Shown here one piece after another: positions 7,215 through 14,464 of a stretch of DNA of 30,150 nt. The notes under the pieces are model-generated. The model ran no database searches. It worked only from the letters and a program-made list of their open reading frames with translations, and was not told the origin of the DNA. The stretch lies in assembly GCA_964570005.1 (NCBI GenBank), contig CAZMWE010000012.1:1-30150 (forward strand), in the 5' to 3' direction. Both the position numbers and the translations under genes were made by a program. Position 1 is the first letter of the stretch, and every line of letters begins with the position of its first letter. The DNA comes from JAJZCD01 sp964570005. Its GTDB lineage: Bacteria > Patescibacteriota > Saccharimonadia > Saccharimonadales > UBA4665.

Positions 7215-7243
7215 TTGACGCTGGGGCTATCTTACGGTATGCT
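7215..7243 (+). promoter_or_regulatory. Promoter of secE-nusG
   Basis: TTGACG (7215-7220), 17-bp spacer, TATGCT (7238-7243). The start point would be near 7250, placing an intrinsic-terminator-like hairpin (7255-7278) at the very 5' end of the transcript. A second TTGACA at 7243-7248 has no good partner -10. Confidence 0.65.
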
Positions 7244-7254
7244 TGACACGTAAC

Positions 7255-7278
7255 GCCTACAAATACTGTAGGCTTTTT
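7255..7278 (+). terminator. Terminator-like hairpin in the secE leader
   Basis: Perfect 7-bp stem GCCTACA / TGTAGGC, 5-nt loop AATAC, followed by TTTTT. No plus-strand gene ends just upstream (the nearest, the histidine kinase, stops at 5658), so it most likely acts on the secE-nusG transcript soon after initiation, as an attenuator or 5' stabiliser. Confidence 0.6.
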
Positions 7279-7308
7279 AATTAGGCATAAAAACGCCAGA
7301 GGTGACCA

Positions 7309-7695
7309 GTGGCCCGCGAGCTCAAACAGACTTCAAACCAAGAAAACCAGACTGACGAAAGCCTGATACGCGTATTTTTTCGCGGCTTTTTCCTGCCCGT
7401 GCGCCTCGTAGGGCGTGGCCTCGCGTGGCTGGCCCACCGACCGCCGCTTAAACAAATCGGCCATGGCATCCGCTGGTTCTTTCGCCTGCGAGCCGTCCGG
7501 TTCATCGGCCGTATTCTCGGCTTCAGCTTTATCCGGAACAGCTGGCGCGAGCTCAAACAAGTCACCTGGCCGACGCGCCACAACGGACTTCGCCTTACCT
7601 GGGCAGTCATCGCATTCTCGATTGTCTTTGCCGTCATCATCGCAGTGGTGGATTACGGCCTTGATAAACTGTTCAAGCAATTACTTTTGAAATAA
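7309..7695 (+). CDS. secE: Preprotein translocase subunit SecE
   Basis: The C-terminal part has the SecE signature SWRELKQVTWPTRHN followed by one long transmembrane helix (about residues 95-117, WAVIAFSIVFAVIIAVV), exactly as in single-span bacterial SecE. SecE clamps SecY in the protein-conducting channel. The protein is 128 residues, longer than the ~60-residue minimal form; the extra basic N-terminus contains a hydrophobic/amphipathic stretch (FFRGFFLPVRLVG). The GTG start at 7309 follows AGAGG at a suitable distance. nusG begins 30 bp downstream, the usual secE-nusG pair, so they should be co-transcribed. Confidence 0.94.
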   Translation: MARELKQTSNQENQTDESLIRVFFRGFFLPVRLVGRGLAWLAHRPPLKQIGHGIRWFFRLRAVRFIGRILGFSFIRNSWRELKQVTWPTRHNGLRLTWAVIAFSIVFAVIIAVVDYGLDKLFKQLLLK

Positions 7696-7725
7696 TCTGG
7701 ATAAGGACTAAAGGATATAACGATT

Positions 7726-8271
7726 ATGGTTAACAAACGCTACGACACCAGCAAACAGTGGTATGCCATCCATACCTACAGTGGCTACGAGGAAAAAGTC
7801 GCCGAAAGCATCCGTCAGCGCGCCGAGTCATTGGACATGAAAGACAAGATCTTCCAAGCGCTCGTACCCAAAGAAAAGCAGATTGAAATTAAGAACGGCA
7901 AACGCCGCGTGGTTGAAAAGCGTATCTTCCAAGGTTACGTGCTGGTCCAGATGAAAATGAGCGAAGACGCCTGGTACATTGTGCGCAACACGCCGAGCGT
8001 CACCGGCTTCGTGGGCAGCGGCACTGAGCCAACTCCGGTTGACCCTGACGAAATCGAAAAAATTCAGAAGCGCATGGGTCTGGAGCAGCCCAAGCACAAG
8101 ATCGACTACGCCATCGGTGAAGTCGTGAACATCACCGACGGTCCGTTCAAGGGCTTTGACGGCTCCATCAGCGAAATCGACGCCCAAAAGGGCAAGTTGA
8201 AGGTACTCGTGAACATGTTCGGCCGCGAAACACCGGTAGAGTTGGACAGCCTGCAAGTCAAACGCGTGTAA
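7726..8271 (+). CDS. nusG: Transcription termination/antitermination factor NusG
   Basis: A 181-residue protein with the NGN domain from the start (KQWYAIHTYSGYEEKVAESI, then IFQGYVLVQMKM and RNTPSVTGFVG) and a C-terminal KOW domain (GEVVNITDGPFKGFDGSISE to VELDSLQVKRV). Length matches standard bacterial NusG (~180). It binds RNA polymerase and controls pausing and elongation. It follows secE by 30 bp and precedes rplK by ~340 bp, keeping the widespread secE-nusG-rplK-rplA order. An AAAGGA stretch lies upstream of the ATG, though at a longer than usual distance. Confidence 0.97.
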   Translation: MVNKRYDTSKQWYAIHTYSGYEEKVAESIRQRAESLDMKDKIFQALVPKEKQIEIKNGKRRVVEKRIFQGYVLVQMKMSEDAWYIVRNTPSVTGFVGSGTEPTPVDPDEIEKIQKRMGLEQPKHKIDYAIGEVVNITDGPFKGFDGSISEIDAQKGKLKVLVNMFGRETPVELDSLQVKRV

Positions 8272-8283
8272 TCTTATAGGGCT

Positions 8284-8502
8284 ATGGACTTTTGGGGTCA
8301 TCGCTATCCGCAGGAGGTCTGTCTTGAGGGCGAAGCCAATAATCATCCTCTTGGCATCATAGAGTTTACGCTCGCTATGGATGGACTGGCATTGTGTGCA
8401 ATGAGAGGCTGCGACGTTGCCCTCATAGTTATGGATAACGAGTTCTACCAGCATGAAGAATGTCCCCTGGGGGTAGCACTCGAAGAGGCTTTCAACCCGT
8501 AG
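8284..8502 (+). CDS. Small acidic protein of unknown function
   Basis: A 72-residue frame directly after nusG (12 bp gap), before the rplK promoter. The predicted protein is acidic, with two hydrophobic strands (LGIIEFTLAM and CDVALIVMDN) and a Cys pair region (LCAMRGC). I recognise no family. There is no clear Shine-Dalgarno sequence. The TAG stop shares bases with the -35 box of the rplK promoter. It could ride on the secE-nusG transcript, or be non-coding; the strand-like hydrophobic pattern and good codon texture argue mildly for a gene. Confidence 0.4.
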   Translation: MDFWGHRYPQEVCLEGEANNHPLGIIEFTLAMDGLALCAMRGCDVALIVMDNEFYQHEECPLGVALEEAFNP

Positions 8503-8528
8503 ACAAACAGGGGTAGCACTGGTATAAT
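8500..8528 (+). promoter_or_regulatory. Strong promoter of rplK-rplA
   Basis: TAGACA (8500-8505), 17-bp spacer, perfect TATAAT (8523-8528). The start is expected near 8535, giving an ~80-nt leader before rplK. The spacer contains GGGGTAGCACT (8510-8520), an exact copy of 8470-8480 forty bases upstream. Confidence 0.75.
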
Positions 8529-8561
8529 TAGTATGTTACGCACTACTTAAAAGGTAGGAGA

Positions 8562-8597
8562 ATGAGTAGCCAGCTTCAATTAGGCGAAAGTTCGTAA
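8562..8597 (+). CDS. Possible 11-codon leader peptide upstream of rplK
   Basis: Inside the rplK leader an ATG (8562) opens MSSQLQLGESS and stops at TAA (8595-8597), 18 nt before the rplK ATG. AAGGTAGGAG sits just upstream, though the AGGAG core is unusually close to the ATG. No run of rare or repeated codons suggests classical attenuation. It may be chance. Confidence 0.25.
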   Translation: MSSQLQLGESS

Positions 8598-8615
8598 AAT
8601 AAGGAGTTATAAACT

Positions 8616-9044
8616 ATGGCTAAAGTGGTAAAAGCCAACCTAAAAATGAAGATCAAGGCCGGCCAGGCCAGTGCCGCACCGCCGGTCGGCAGTACCCTCG
8701 GTCAGTATGGTGTGAACATGATGGATTTCATCAACCCGTTCAACGAAGCCACCAAAGACCAGATGGGCAAGACCGTCACAGCTCACATTACTATTTTTGA
8801 TGACCGTAGTATGGCCTTCCGTGTGGTAGGTGAGGCTACCGATGACCGTATCCGCGCCGCCCTGGGCATCCAGAAGGGCAGTGGCCGCCCCAACAGCGAG
8901 AAAGTCAGCAAAAAACTGAGCCAGGCTCAATTGCAGCAGATCGCCGAAGATAAAGCCAAAGATATGAACACCGACGACGTCGCATCCGTCAAGAAGATGG
9001 TCGCCGGTACCGCCCGCAGCATGGGCGTCGAAGTAGAGCAATAA
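8616..9044 (+). CDS. rplK: 50S ribosomal protein L11
   Basis: A 142-residue protein with the full L11 pattern: KMKIKAGQASAAPPVGSTLG (proline-rich factor-binding N-domain), GVNMMDFINPFNEAT, and the RNA-binding C-domain with KGSGRPNSEKV and the end TARSMGVEVE. L11 binds the GTPase-associated centre of 23S rRNA and forms the base of the L10/L12 stalk. Length is normal (~141). AAGGAG lies ~10 nt before the ATG. The rplK-rplA pair has its own strong promoter and a common terminator at 10102-10139. Confidence 0.98.
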   Translation: MAKVVKANLKMKIKAGQASAAPPVGSTLGQYGVNMMDFINPFNEATKDQMGKTVTAHITIFDDRSMAFRVVGEATDDRIRAALGIQKGSGRPNSEKVSKKLSQAQLQQIAEDKAKDMNTDDVASVKKMVAGTARSMGVEVEQ

Positions 9045-9051
9045 GTAATTT

Positions 9052-9090
9052 GTGGGAGAGCCACGTTTTAAAGCGGTTCGCACGCACCAC
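9052..9090 (+). promoter_or_regulatory. Probable L1 autoregulatory mRNA site between rplK and rplA
   Basis: GTGGGAG (9052-9058) and ACCAC (9086-9090) bracket the ~31-nt spacer just upstream of the rplA Shine-Dalgarno sequence AAGGAG; GTGG can pair with CCAC to close an internal-loop stem. This resembles the GTGGGAG...ACCAC element seen before rplA in many bacteria, by which L1 mimics its 23S rRNA site and represses translation. Identification is by recalled pattern, not by folding. Confidence 0.5.
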
Positions 9091-9102
9091 GAAGGAGTAT
9101 AG

Positions 9103-10074
9103 ATGATGGCAACAGCAAAGAAGACAACTGACGTTCCGGCAGAAGCCGAGGAGCAAACCGTAAACGCCGAAGCAGCGGCAGCAAAGGAGAACATAAATGG
9201 GACTACTGAAGAAAGCGATCAAATTAGCACTTCTGAAGAAGAAGTAAGCACGTCCAAGGCTACTAAGGCCGGAAGGCGTAGCGCCAAGGGTCTCGCCGAA
9301 GCAGAAGCTAAGGCCGAAAAGATCGAGCACCAGCAGCACCGCACTGAAGAAGAAGCCGCGGAGGCCGAAAAACCCAAACAGCCCGTTAAGCCTACCCGCA
9401 CCCGCCTCGAGCGCCGCAGCAAGGGCTACCGCAAGAGTGCCGAGCTGCTAGAAAAAGGCAAAGTATACAGCCTAGCCGACGCACTGGAGCTGGCTTCCAA
9501 GACCAGCAGTGTCAAGTTTGACGCCAGCTTTGAACTACATATCAACCTCGGGGTTGACCCACGTCAGGCCGACCAGAACATCCGCGCCAACCTCGTGCTG
9601 CCGCAGGGCACCGGCAAGAAAGTTCGTGTAGCAGTTTTTGCCGACGACAAGATCGACGGCGCAGACTTGAGCGGCATTGAAGCAATCACCAAAGACCTGG
9701 AAAAGGGCGCTATCAATTTCGACATCCTTATCGCTACTCCAGCCAATATGGCCAAGCTCGGTAAATACGCACGGCTACTTGGTCCCCGTGGCCTGATGCC
9801 AAACCCCAAGAGCGGCACCGTTACACAGGACGTGGCCAAAGCCGTTAGCGAAGCTAAGGCCGGCCGCGTGGAATACCGCGTGGACAGCACTGGTATCGTA
9901 CACTTGAGTATCGGCAAGGTAAGCTTCGGCGGCGCCAAATTGCTCGAGAATGGACAGGCAGTACTAACCAGCATCAAAAATGCCAAGCCTGCCAGCGTGA
10001 AGGGTAATTACATTAAGTCCATCCATGTCACAACCACCATGGGACCGAGCATTACGGTCTCGCCTAACGAGTAG
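9103..10074 (+). CDS. rplA: 50S ribosomal protein L1 with long N-terminal extension
   Basis: The C-terminal ~220 residues are standard L1: SKGYRKSAELLEKGK, the signature NLGVDPRQADQNIRANLVLP, then LLGPRGLMPNPKSGTV and YRVDSTGIVHLSIGKVSF. Ribosomal L1 is normally ~230 residues and starts just before this block; here about 100 extra residues precede it. The extension is rich in Ala, Glu, Lys, Thr and Ser, has no hydrophobic segments and looks disordered (EEEVSTSKATKAGRRSAKGL and similar). The start is firm: AAGGAG is 6 nt upstream of the ATG at 9103 (a second ATG follows immediately). It is not a fused gene from a frameshift since the frame is open and the codons look alike throughout. The extension's role is unknown. 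Confidence 0.96.
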   Translation: MMATAKKTTDVPAEAEEQTVNAEAAAAKENINGTTEESDQISTSEEEVSTSKATKAGRRSAKGLAEAEAKAEKIEHQQHRTEEEAAEAEKPKQPVKPTRTRLERRSKGYRKSAELLEKGKVYSLADALELASKTSSVKFDASFELHINLGVDPRQADQNIRANLVLPQGTGKKVRVAVFADDKIDGADLSGIEAITKDLEKGAINFDILIATPANMAKLGKYARLLGPRGLMPNPKSGTVTQDVAKAVSEAKAGRVEYRVDSTGIVHLSIGKVSFGGAKLLENGQAVLTSIKNAKPASVKGNYIKSIHVTTTMGPSITVSPNE

Positions 10075-10101
10075 TGCAGTAAATGTAAACTCAAAAGCAC
10101 G

Positions 10102-10139
10102 AATAGAGAAGAGCGCCAATCATGGCGCTCTTCTCTATT
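10102..10139 (+). terminator. Intrinsic terminator of rplK-rplA
   Basis: A 17-bp perfect stem (10102-10118 with 10123-10139; core AGAGAAGAGCGCCA), 4-nt loop ATCA, followed by TTT then CTAAAGTTTTT. It lies 28 bp after the rplA stop. The stem is near-symmetric, so it may also act on minus-strand transcripts from the LPG-synthase-like gene. Confidence 0.9.
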
Positions 10140-10451
10140 TCTAAAGTTTTTCAGTGCAAGAATAGTGTGGAATCGCTTTGTGCCTACAAGGCTTTATGGT
10201 GTGAATACCTTAAAGTACTGCACGACCGGGCACTGTCGCATAGAGTGATCCATTGTAGTATAACTACGCTACCATCAATGGCAAAGGCAATGTCCATTAC
10301 AGTCCATGTGGGACCAATATTCGACCCTGATGGAGTGGCATACGTAACGTCGCTCCCTTCCCAACCACTCGGCTCAGTGGTCCAAACTGTGGATGAGCTG
10401 GTCAAGAATAAAACGTGCGAACAGCAGATAAGCACGGAATCTGAAATGATC
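10140..10451. other. Intergenic stretch without a confident gene
   Basis: About 310 bp between the rplA terminator and the stop of the LPG-synthase-like gene. A plus-strand frame with an ATG at 10278 reads protein-like text (MSITVHVGPIFDPDGVAY) but has no ribosome binding site and runs 234 bp antisense into the neighbouring gene, so I do not call it. No repeats or RNA genes were seen. Confidence 0.4.
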
Positions 10452-12107
10452 TTATTTTATCCTCATCGCCCGATTCAGGGCTGCCAGCACACGAGTAAAG
10501 TTACGCACGCCGCCTGGGTAGGCAATATAGCGGGGTCCCCAATCCGGGTGATACTTCGCCTTGAAGCGCTTAAGCCCGCTAAAGCTATAGAACCGGTCAC
10601 CGTTCGCATACGCGAACCGAAGTGCCTGGTCGATAATCGTCGTTTCGTCAGTTTTCGGCGCGTCAACACCAGAGAGAGGGCATAGTCCCAGATTCAGAGC
10701 CTGCACGGACTTACTTCGCAAATAGGCGATGGTGCCGAGCATCAGGAAATCATTCGCATTACCGGGTGTCGCCATGCCACAACGCAGCAGATCGTAATTG
10801 GCCGTACCCGACTCAAAAGTCGGCACCAGGTTCAGAAAGCCCTGCACGCGCCCCTCAGCGTCATATAGCAAACCAAGGGGACATTGCTGCAGATACGTCT
10901 CGTCAAAATAGCCCAGCATAAAGCCACGCTCTGCCCGCCCGGGACGTCGCAGCCATTCCGTTGAAATTTCGTGTAACGTGCGCATCGTTTCGGCGCTGTG
11001 CGGCGGCTGCACCACTTCCGTATGGTAGCCTAGCCGGGTGAATTTGTTATTGATTTGTCGGAAGTACTTATCGCGGGCCGTCGCCTCAAAGGCATGTAGA
11101 TCCAGTACTGCTTCTTCGCCAATTTTCTGCAGCCGGAAACCATGTCGTTCATACAGCTTCCGCGTACGAGCATCAACATGAATAAACGCCGGCAGCCAGT
11201 CATTCACAAAACATAGATCTAAAAAACCCTCCAGTAAGGTGCCAAACTGGGCGGGATTACCGAGTGGGTTGCCCACTACCAGCGCCACGCCGCGTGTTAC
11301 ATGGTATGCTAGGCCCGCTTTGCCGGTATCATCAAAGTAGTACAACTTATCATGCGGCCACAGTTTGAAATAATCGTCGATGTCGCTCGGATATTTATCA
11401 AGTAGCCGCGACGCTTTGGCGCGCTGCACGGTCTGGCTGGCCAACCGCACGCGGATCGGCTCAAAAAACGAGATCGCCACATACCCGACCGCCGCTATAC
11501 TGATAACCGACAACGAGTCCAAAAATAATCGTGCCCGGTGGGTATAAGCCACCAGATGGTTATCGGTCAAACCAAACTGGTCGACCGTCTGATGTGCCGC
11601 GCCGGCAAGGCTGATCTCAGCATGAAAATCCCGGTCATCGAGCAACGCAAAACCACTAAGGCCGTACAAAAACGCCACCACAAGCACCAACACGCTAACC
11701 CAGACAGCCTGTTGGAACGTACGCGCATCGCTCCGTACTCGGAACTCCGCGCGCGTTATCCAAAGCACACAGGCTAGCAACGCCATGACCACCAAACGCA
11801 GCGCATCGTCCGGGCCGAAACCCCGGGGAAGGATAAGCGCATGCCAGAGATTCAGTACAAAGGATACGCCCAGCAGTGTCAACGTCGTCAGCCACGCATT
11901 GTGTTTACGGCGCAGCAGCAGGGTGCCCAAGTACATAAAGCCTAGCCCCGCCACCTGCGGCACGGTTATCAGCAGCAGGTCCAACCGGTGGCCCCGATGC
12001 ACCCGGAGTTGTGTCAGCAGTGCATCGGCGATGATAACTGCACCGTACGCCAGCACCACGTACGCCACTAGGCGCGTGAGTAGCGGCGTTGAGCGAGACG
12101 ATTGCAT
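10452..12107 (-). CDS. Membrane protein with phosphatidylglycerol lysyltransferase-like domain (DUF2156)
   Basis: About 551 residues from the start used here. The first ~200 residues contain five to six hydrophobic helices; the second half is the soluble LPG-synthase C-terminal (GNAT-fold) domain, with GLCPLSGVD, FSGLKRFKAKYHPDWGPRYI and a closing PGGVRNFTRVL. MprF-type enzymes use this domain to transfer an aminoacyl group from tRNA onto membrane lipids, lowering surface negative charge; whether this member does so is inference. A GTG at 12143 would add 12 residues but lies within the promoter (TTGACG, 17 bp, TACACT), so the ATG at 12107 is chosen. It is divergent from the GT4 gene; both may act on the cell envelope. 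Confidence 0.85.
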   Translation of the reverse strand: MQSSRSTPLLTRLVAYVVLAYGAVIIADALLTQLRVHRGHRLDLLLITVPQVAGLGFMYLGTLLLRRKHNAWLTTLTLLGVSFVLNLWHALILPRGFGPDDALRLVVMALLACVLWITRAEFRVRSDARTFQQAVWVSVLVLVVAFLYGLSGFALLDDRDFHAEISLAGAAHQTVDQFGLTDNHLVAYTHRARLFLDSLSVISIAAVGYVAISFFEPIRVRLASQTVQRAKASRLLDKYPSDIDDYFKLWPHDKLYYFDDTGKAGLAYHVTRGVALVVGNPLGNPAQFGTLLEGFLDLCFVNDWLPAFIHVDARTRKLYERHGFRLQKIGEEAVLDLHAFEATARDKYFRQINNKFTRLGYHTEVVQPPHSAETMRTLHEISTEWLRRPGRAERGFMLGYFDETYLQQCPLGLLYDAEGRVQGFLNLVPTFESGTANYDLLRCGMATPGNANDFLMLGTIAYLRSKSVQALNLGLCPLSGVDAPKTDETTIIDQALRFAYANGDRFYSFSGLKRFKAKYHPDWGPRYIAYPGGVRNFTRVLAALNRAMRIK

Positions 12108-12119
12108 AATGCTTATTGT

Positions 12120-12148
12120 AGTGTATTTGCTGGCCACTCCCACGTCAA
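12120..12148 (-). promoter_or_regulatory. Promoter of the LPG-synthase-like gene
   Basis: On the minus strand TTGACG (12143-12148), 17-bp spacer, TACACT (12120-12125). The -10 ends 12 nt before the ATG at 12107; an alternative TACAAT (12115-12120) ends exactly 7 nt before it. Either gives a very short or absent leader. Confidence 0.6.
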
Positions 12149-12170
12149 CCTGCGTGGGCTTATACTACAC

Positions 12171-12204
12171 TTTACAAACTGGCGTTTAACATCGATAATT
12201 ATCG
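12171..12204 (+). promoter_or_regulatory. Promoter and palindrome upstream of the GT4 gene
   Basis: TTTACA (12171-12176), 17-bp spacer, GATAAT (12194-12199). The -10 is embedded in a perfect 12-bp palindrome CGATAATTATCG (12193-12204), which could be an operator half-turn pair or simply an AT-rich -10 that reads alike on both strands. Start near 12206, leaving ~23 nt before the ATG at 12229. Confidence 0.55.
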
Positions 12205-12228
12205 TAGTTTAGAAACAAGGGGATAACG

Positions 12229-12333
12229 ATGGCCACAAATGCTACGCCGCCCGATGCGGACGGCTACTACGACGAAGATATGAACGACGAAGAGCTCGAC
12301 CTGAGCTTTCTGGATGACAACGAAGCCGAATAG
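12229..12333 (+). CDS. Tiny acidic protein overlapping the GT4 start
   Basis: ATG at 12229 opens a 34-residue frame, MATNATPPDADGYYDEDMND then EELDLSFLDDNEAE, ending at TAG 12331-12333. AAGGGG lies ~6 nt upstream of the ATG and a promoter sits 30 bp upstream, so this ATG is the first translated start on the GT4 transcript. The peptide is extremely acidic (about 14 Asp/Glu). Its 3' end overlaps the first 20 nt of the GT4 gene in another frame, suggesting translational coupling. It could be a genuine small protein or a regulatory upstream ORF. No family recognised. Confidence 0.5.
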   Translation: MATNATPPDADGYYDEDMNDEELDLSFLDDNEAE

Positions 12334-13528
12334 AACCCAACCTTTGCGCATCGGATTAGTAGTCCCGCATATTTTTATGCACGATGGCTTGTTACCGCAT
12401 GTGATTTTCTCGCCAGCACCGCTGGCGCTCGCATTGGCTGACGGGCTACAGAGACAGGGGGCAAATGTGACACTACTCTCACCCGGTCCAGTTGCTACCA
12501 GCGCGCGCAATATTACCGCCGATTTGAGGTATTTCGAAAGGGAGCTCAAAAACCGCGACGACAGTTACATCGATCTGCTCAAAAAGCACCCCCTCACGTT
12601 CGTAACATTGGCACGTCAGGTGCAAAGTGAGCTCATTGCCAAAGCCTTCGCCATGGCCAATGCCAGGCAACTCGATATCGTACATGTCTATACGAACGAG
12701 GAAGACATCGCGTTGCCTTTCGCACAGTTCTGCCGTAAGCCAGTCGTTTTTACACATCATGACCCGTTCAACTTTTCGGTCAAATACAAAAACGTCTTTC
12801 CGAAATACAAAGAGCTGAACTGGATATCGATGTCTTACGCACAGCGTACTGGTATGCCACCGGACACCAACTGGGTTGGAAACGTCTACCATGGTCTGGC
12901 CAGTACAGACCTATCGCCGGTAGCTACACCAACCGACGATTACGTCGCCTATCTCGGCCGGATTATCCAACCGAAAGGGCTCCATCTGGCCATTGAGGCA
13001 GCCAAAATATACAACGCACACGCCGAACAGCCGCTCACGCTCAAGATCGCCGGTAAGCACTACGCTGGACACGCAAAGGACAACTATTGGCAGACCCGCA
13101 TCCTGCCGCTACTGGACGACAAATATGTTGAGTATGTCGGCTTTGTCGGGTCGGATAATAAACGTGAGTTCCTGGGCAATGCTCGTGCACTCATCATCCC
13201 ATCATTATTCGAAGAGCCGTTCGGCATGGTCAGTATCGAGGCGCTGGCTTGCGGCACGCCGGTTATCGGGCTGGATTCTGGTGCAATCCCAGAGGTTATA
13301 AAAGACGGCCACACAGGATACGTTGTGCCAAAAGCCCGTACAGCGAACGTCGGGATTGATGAGCAGGAAACCGCCCGATCGCTGGCTGGGGCTATAGAAA
13401 AAATAGCAACCATTAACCGTTCGTCCTGCCGTGCCGAATACGAAGCCCGTTTCACCGCCGACCGCATGTGCGCCGAGTATCTCGCTATTTATGAACGACT
13501 CTACACAGACCAGTCAGCTACACAATAA
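12314..13528 (+). CDS. GT4-family glycosyltransferase (GT-B fold)
   Basis: A 404-residue protein of GT-B plan: N-terminal Rossmann half beginning LRIGLVVPHIF, with the open loop DGLLPHVIFSPAP and LALADGL; C-terminal donor half with VAYLGRIIQPKGLHLAIEAA and the GT4 signature LFEEPFGMVSIEALACGTPV followed by GAIPEVI near residues 297-330. GT4 enzymes are retaining transferases using nucleotide sugars. No transmembrane segment; cytosolic or peripheral. The acceptor is unknown; surface glycan or glycolipid is likely. Its start overlaps a 34-codon acidic ORF, and its stop overlaps the stop of thyA by 11 bp in a tail-to-tail arrangement, leaving no room for a separate terminator. Confidence 0.92.
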   Translation: MTTKPNRTQPLRIGLVVPHIFMHDGLLPHVIFSPAPLALALADGLQRQGANVTLLSPGPVATSARNITADLRYFERELKNRDDSYIDLLKKHPLTFVTLARQVQSELIAKAFAMANARQLDIVHVYTNEEDIALPFAQFCRKPVVFTHHDPFNFSVKYKNVFPKYKELNWISMSYAQRTGMPPDTNWVGNVYHGLASTDLSPVATPTDDYVAYLGRIIQPKGLHLAIEAAKIYNAHAEQPLTLKIAGKHYAGHAKDNYWQTRILPLLDDKYVEYVGFVGSDNKREFLGNARALIIPSLFEEPFGMVSIEALACGTPVIGLDSGAIPEVIKDGHTGYVVPKARTANVGIDEQETARSLAGAIEKIATINRSSCRAEYEARFTADRMCAEYLAIYERLYTDQSATQ

Positions 13529-14360
13529 CCAAATCTGTCTTGATATGCGGATGTGCCTGATAGTTTTCTAGTACGAAGTTTTCCTGATGAAAATCATCAA
13601 TGGATTTTACATCACCAACAAGTTTAAGCGCGGGGAAGGGATAGGGTTTACGTTTCAGCTGTTCCTTGGCTGGTTCCAGGTGATTTTTATACAGGTGTGC
13701 ATTGCCCGCCGCAATGATCAACTCACGCGGTTCCGCATCGATCAAATACGCCACCATGTGTAGTAACAACGCGTATTGAGCAATGTTAAACGGTGCACCC
13801 AGAAACACGTCCCACGATCGCTGGTAGAGCTGCAGCCGCAGTTTGCCCTTAGTCAGATCAAACTGAAACATGGTATGGCACGGCGGCAAACGCATATCGC
13901 CGTAATCATTCGGATTCCACCGCTTATCGCCAAGCTCGCCCGCATTCCAGGCGGTTACGAGGATGCCTTTAGAATCAGGATTGGTTTTGAGCTGGTCAAT
14001 CGCCCACTGTAGCTGATCAAACTCGCTGCCGTCCGGCCGCAACCAATGCCGCCACTGTACGCCGTACACCCGGCCGAGGTCGTTACTGCCTTCGTGTAAA
14101 AAACCGTCCCAATACTTAATGCCATGTTCATGCAGGTATGTTACGTCAGACGTACCCGACGCAAACCACAGCAGCTCATGCAACAAGGTCTTAAACGGCA
14201 TCTTTTTGGTAGTTAGCAGCGGAAAACCGGCGCGCATATCAAACCGCACTTGCGTGCCAAAAATGGACTTGACATCGTGGATACCGCGTGTGTGCTTGCT
14301 CTTGCCGTCTTTCAAAATCTCAGCCATAAGTTTCAGGTACTGATACTCAGGGTGTGTCAT
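13518..14360 (-). CDS. thyA: Thymidylate synthase ThyA
   Basis: A 280-residue folate-dependent thymidylate synthase: N-terminal YQYLKLMAEIL, DLGRVYGVQWRHW, catalytic Cys (C161) in RLPPCHTMFQFDL, QRSWDVFLGAPFNIAQYALL, and C-terminal YPFPAL and DFHQENFVLENYQAHPHI. It converts dUMP and methylene-tetrahydrofolate to dTMP and dihydrofolate. An in-frame upstream ATG at 14468 would add 36 residues not seen in ThyA; instead TATGAT (14368-14373) ends exactly 7 nt before the ATG at 14360, giving a leaderless start that fits the family N-terminus. DHFR-like, Tmk, deaminase and ThyX-like genes follow within 8 kb on the other strand. All key motifs are intact, so it should be active. Confidence 0.97.
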   Translation of the reverse strand: MTHPEYQYLKLMAEILKDGKSKHTRGIHDVKSIFGTQVRFDMRAGFPLLTTKKMPFKTLLHELLWFASGTSDVTYLHEHGIKYWDGFLHEGSNDLGRVYGVQWRHWLRPDGSEFDQLQWAIDQLKTNPDSKGILVTAWNAGELGDKRWNPNDYGDMRLPPCHTMFQFDLTKGKLRLQLYQRSWDVFLGAPFNIAQYALLLHMVAYLIDAEPRELIIAAGNAHLYKNHLEPAKEQLKRKPYPFPALKLVGDVKSIDDFHQENFVLENYQAHPHIKTDLVIV

Positions 14361-14367
14361 AAGCATT

Positions 14368-14373
14368 ATCATA
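14368..14373 (-). promoter_or_regulatory. -10 element of thyA
   Basis: TATGAT on the minus strand ends 7 nt before the ATG at 14360, the exact spacing for a leaderless mRNA. No convincing -35 is visible 16-18 bp upstream, so this is supported mainly by position. Confidence 0.45.
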
Positions 14374-14464
14374 CGCGCCCGCAAAAGCGCGTGCCATTGT
14401 AGAATATACGCGTCGCAGAGAGGCTGAGACTTGTGTCGTCCGCTCAGCAGTACCCTAGAAATAC

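Noticed and set aside
7828..8454. 208-codon minus-strand frame
   Set aside because: Shadow of nusG; no motif or ribosome binding site.
10122..10685. Long plus-strand frame of 187 codons
   Set aside because: It begins inside the rplA terminator stem and its second half is antisense to the well-supported LPG-synthase-like gene. The part from 10278 looks protein-like but has no ribosome binding site.
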